A stretch of DNA of 64,000 nucleotides from Streptomyces hoynatensis (GTDB lineage Bacteria; Actinomycetota; Actinomycetes; Streptomycetales; Streptomycetaceae), in NCBI RefSeq assembly GCF_003626535.1, contig NZ_RBAL01000023.1, positions 1 to 64,000 of the forward strand, written 5' to 3'. Below, in pieces: positions 61,776 to 64,000 of this stretch; positions within the stretch are counted from its first letter, which is position 1; each line of letters starts with the position of its first letter. The translations under genes and the position numbers were made by a program. The notes under the pieces were generated by a model, which searched no databases, was not told the DNA's origin, and saw only the letters and a list, made by a program, of their open reading frames with translations.

Positions 61776-64000
61776 TCATCCGAGGGGAACGTCGCCCACT
61801 CCGGCCGGGTCGGCGTCCCGCTCCTGGGCGCGCAGGGCCCGCGCCAGGTCGGACTCCGCCTCCCGCACGAGCCGGCGCAGCGCCGGGGGCGCGTCCGGGT
61901 GGGTGACCAACCAGGCCGCGGTCGCGTCGAGCGTGCCCCGGTCGGCGCCCTGCTGCGGGTAGAGCCCGCGGACGACGGACATGGCGATCTCGATGCTGCG
62001 CTCCGCCCAGACCCGCTCCAGGGCCGCGAAGTACCGCTCGGCGAAGGGCGCGAGCAGGTGTTCCTGCCCGCGCTGCGCGAAGCCGTCGAGGGTCGCCTCC
62101 ACCAGCGCGTTGGACAGCCGGTCGGAGTCCACCACCTCGGCCCAGGCCCGCTCCTTGACCTCGGCCGAGGGCCGGGCGGCCAGGCAGCGCACCTGGTGGC
62201 GCCGGCCCGATGCGGTGTCGTCCCCGGCCAGCTCGGCCGCGAGTTCCGCCTCGCCGGCCAGGCCCGCGGCGGCCAGGGGTTCGAGGAACAGCCAGCGCAG
62301 CTCCTGGTCCACCTCCAGGCCCTCGATGCGTTCCTCGCCCGCAAGCAGGCCCTGGAGCAGCGCGAAGTCGGCCTCCGTGGCGGCGCAGCCGGCGAAGAAC
62401 CGCGCCCAGGCCAGCTGGTGGTCGCCGCCGGGCGCCGCCCGCCGCAGCTCGGCGAGGGCGGCGGCGGCCAGCTCGCCTCCTGCGGCCTGCCGCCTGGCCG
62501 GGGCGGTGTAGGAGCCGAGCGCGTCGCGCGCCCAGGCGTGCACCATCTGGAGCACCCCGATCTCCGTCTCGCGCCCGGCGAAGTCCCGCACCAGGGCGAG
62601 GAAGTCCCGCGCGGGCAGCACGGCGTCCCGGGTCAGGTTCCACAGCGCGGACCAGCACAGGGCGCGCGCCAGCGGGTCGGTGAGGTCGCCGAGACGGCCG
62701 CGCAGCGTGCCGAGCGACACCGGGTCGAAGCGGGTCTTGCAGAACGTCAGGTCCTCGTCGTTGACCAGGACGAGATCGGGCCGCTCGGCGCCGGCGAACT
62801 CGGCCACCACGGTCCGCTCGCCCCGCACGTCCGCCTCGGCCCGCAGGTAGCGCTCCAGCGGCCCGCCCTCGCCCGCGCTCCGGTAGAGGCCGACGGCGAC
62901 GCGGTGCGGCCGCAGCGTGGGGTGCTCGGCGGGGGCCGTCTGGCGGATGGCCAGCTCGCGGACGCGGCCCTCGGCGTCGTAGGCGAGCTCGGGGGTGAGG
63001 GTGTTGAGCCCGGCGGTCTGGAGCCAGGCCGCGGACCACTCCGCCATGTCGCGTCCCGAGGTCTCCTGGAGCACGGCGAGCAGGTGCTCCAGGCGCGTGT
63101 TGCCGAAGGCGTGGCGCGCGAAATAGCGGCGGGCGCCCTCGAAGAATGCCTCGCGCCCCACGTAGGCGACGAGCTGCTTGAGCACGCCGGCGCCCTTGGC
63201 GTAGGTGATGCCGTCGAAGTTGAGCTTGGCGTCCTGCAGGTCGCGGATGTCGGCCGTGATCGGGTGCGTGGAGGGCAGCTGGTCGGCCCGGTAGGCCCAC
63301 GCCTTGCGGCGGTTGGCGAAGGTGATCCAGCCCTCGTGGAAGCGGGTCGCCTCCACCACCGCGAAGGCCCCCATGAAGTCGGCGAAGGACTCCTTCAGCC
63401 ACAGGTCGTCCCACCACTCCATGGTGACCAGGTCGCCGAACCACATGTGCGCCATCTCGTGCAGCAGGGTGTTGGCCCGGCCCTGGTAGGCGGCGCGGGT
63501 CGTCCGGCCCCGGAAGACGTACTCCTCGCGGAAGGTGACCAGGCCCGGGTTCTCCATCGCGCCCAGGTTGTACTCGGGCACGAACGCCTGGTCGTACTTG
63601 CCGAAGGGGTAGGGGTAGCGGAAGGTGTCGTGGAAGAAGTCGAGGCCGGCCTTGGTGAGGGCGAAGATCTCCTCGGGGTCGAAGTGCCGCGCCAGGCCCT
63701 TGCGGCACAGCGCGCCGAGCGGGATCTCCAGGGTGCCGCCGTCGGGAAGCTCGCGCGTGTAGTGGTCGCGCGCGTGGTGGTAGGGGCCGGCGAGCACGCA
63801 GGTCAGGTACGTCGAAATGGGCTGGGTGACGGCGAACTCCCAGGTGGCGTACGCCGGATCGGCCAGCGGGGTGCGGGCGGTCTCCCGCCCGTTCGAGAGC
63901 ACGGTCCAGTGCGCGGGCGCGGTGATCCGGAAGGCGTAGGGCGCCTTGAGGTCGGGCTGCTCGAAGTCGGCGAAGACGCGCCGGGCGTCGGCGGGCTCGT
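61776..64000 (-). CDS. Second aminopeptidase N (M1), N-terminus outside window
   Basis: The frame is open to the right edge. It covers 741 residues, with GAMEN (LGAMEN), HEMAHMWFGDLVTMEWWDDLWLKESFADF and the C-terminal helical domain. Both sequence and length parallel the pepN at 54260, so this is a paralogue, separated from it by the S8 protease and AbiEi-like genes. The first 100 or so residues lie beyond the window. Confidence 0.92.
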   Translation of the reverse strand, partial: EPADARRVFADFEQPDLKAPYAFRITAPAHWTVLSNGRETARTPLADPAYATWEFAVTQPISTYLTCVLAGPYHHARDHYTRELPDGGTLEIPLGALCRKGLARHFDPEEIFALTKAGLDFFHDTFRYPYPFGKYDQAFVPEYNLGAMENPGLVTFREEYVFRGRTTRAAYQGRANTLLHEMAHMWFGDLVTMEWWDDLWLKESFADFMGAFAVVEATRFHEGWITFANRRKAWAYRADQLPSTHPITADIRDLQDAKLNFDGITYAKGAGVLKQLVAYVGREAFFEGARRYFARHAFGNTRLEHLLAVLQETSGRDMAEWSAAWLQTAGLNTLTPELAYDAEGRVRELAIRQTAPAEHPTLRPHRVAVGLYRSAGEGGPLERYLRAEADVRGERTVVAEFAGAERPDLVLVNDEDLTFCKTRFDPVSLGTLRGRLGDLTDPLARALCWSALWNLTRDAVLPARDFLALVRDFAGRETEIGVLQMVHAWARDALGSYTAPARRQAAGGELAAAALAELRRAAPGGDHQLAWARFFAGCAATEADFALLQGLLAGEERIEGLEVDQELRWLFLEPLAAAGLAGEAELAAELAGDDTASGRRHQVRCLAARPSAEVKERAWAEVVDSDRLSNALVEATLDGFAQRGQEHLLAPFAERYFAALERVWAERSIEIAMSVVRGLYPQQGADRGTLDATAAWLVTHPDAPPALRRLVREAESDLARALRAQERDADPAGVGDVPLG

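Overview
The window is high-GC actinomycete chromosome, most likely Streptomyces. It has dense operons with 4-bp ATGA/GTGA overlaps, many GTG starts, a sortase substrate with an LAETG signal, a PknG-type kinase operon, truncated haemoglobin, a 4-alpha-glucanotransferase and XRE-TPR regulators. No rRNA, CRISPR array, complete prophage or intact transposon was seen.

Layout. 1-2.6 kb: end of an upstream gene, an 8-bp tandem repeat, and a TetR regulator/drug exporter pair whose 5' ends overlap. 2.7-3.7 kb: remnant of an integrated element, with an orphan lasso-peptide precursor, a decayed tyrosine integrase and a tRNA-Arg(UCU). 4.0-7.4 kb: two coupled dynamin-like GTPases. 7.7-9.1 kb: a thioester-domain surface protein. 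9.4-13.9 kb: ettA, a hotdog thioesterase, an unknown protein, a sarcosine-oxidase-like enzyme and truncated haemoglobin. 14.1-17.0 kb (minus): an ABC-2 exporter and a zinc-ribbon/FHA protein.

17.7-28.4 kb (plus): a nine-gene carbohydrate operon with binding protein, zinc dehydrogenase, FGGY kinase, SorC regulator, ABC ATPase, permease, DeoC, aldehyde dehydrogenase and a catalytically dead ALDH-like protein. Two inverted repeats at its head are candidate SorC operators. 28.5-36.9 kb (minus): glnX, glnH, a coiled-coil protein, pknG and a PP2C phosphatase, resembling the mycobacterial GlnX-GlnH-PknG amino-acid sensing pathway. The FHA gene at 15.9-17.0 kb probably belongs to this signalling set but is separated from it by the sugar operon.

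37.3-40.7 kb: a lower-GC island with a PstI/BsuBI-family restriction-modification pair. 40.7-46.3 kb: GNAT, an MscS channel, a TetR regulator, a GTAC-rich gene-free stretch, a second DHA2 exporter sharing a 14-bp palindromic operator with that TetR gene, and an HNH endonuclease. 46.5-49.1 kb: malQ with a coupled upstream small ORF and a small membrane protein. 49.3-49.9 kb: a NUDIX gene broken by a 10-bp duplication. 50.1-53.7 kb: two XRE-TPR regulators bracketing two Cys-rich proteins. 53.8-64 kb (minus): CutA, aminopeptidase N, a secreted S8 protease, an AbiEi-like protein and a second aminopeptidase N cut by the window edge.

The most notable items are the orphan lasso precursor with a predicted nine-residue ring and a two-cysteine tail, the sugar operon inserted beside the kinase locus, the shared TetR operator pair and the recently broken NUDIX gene.
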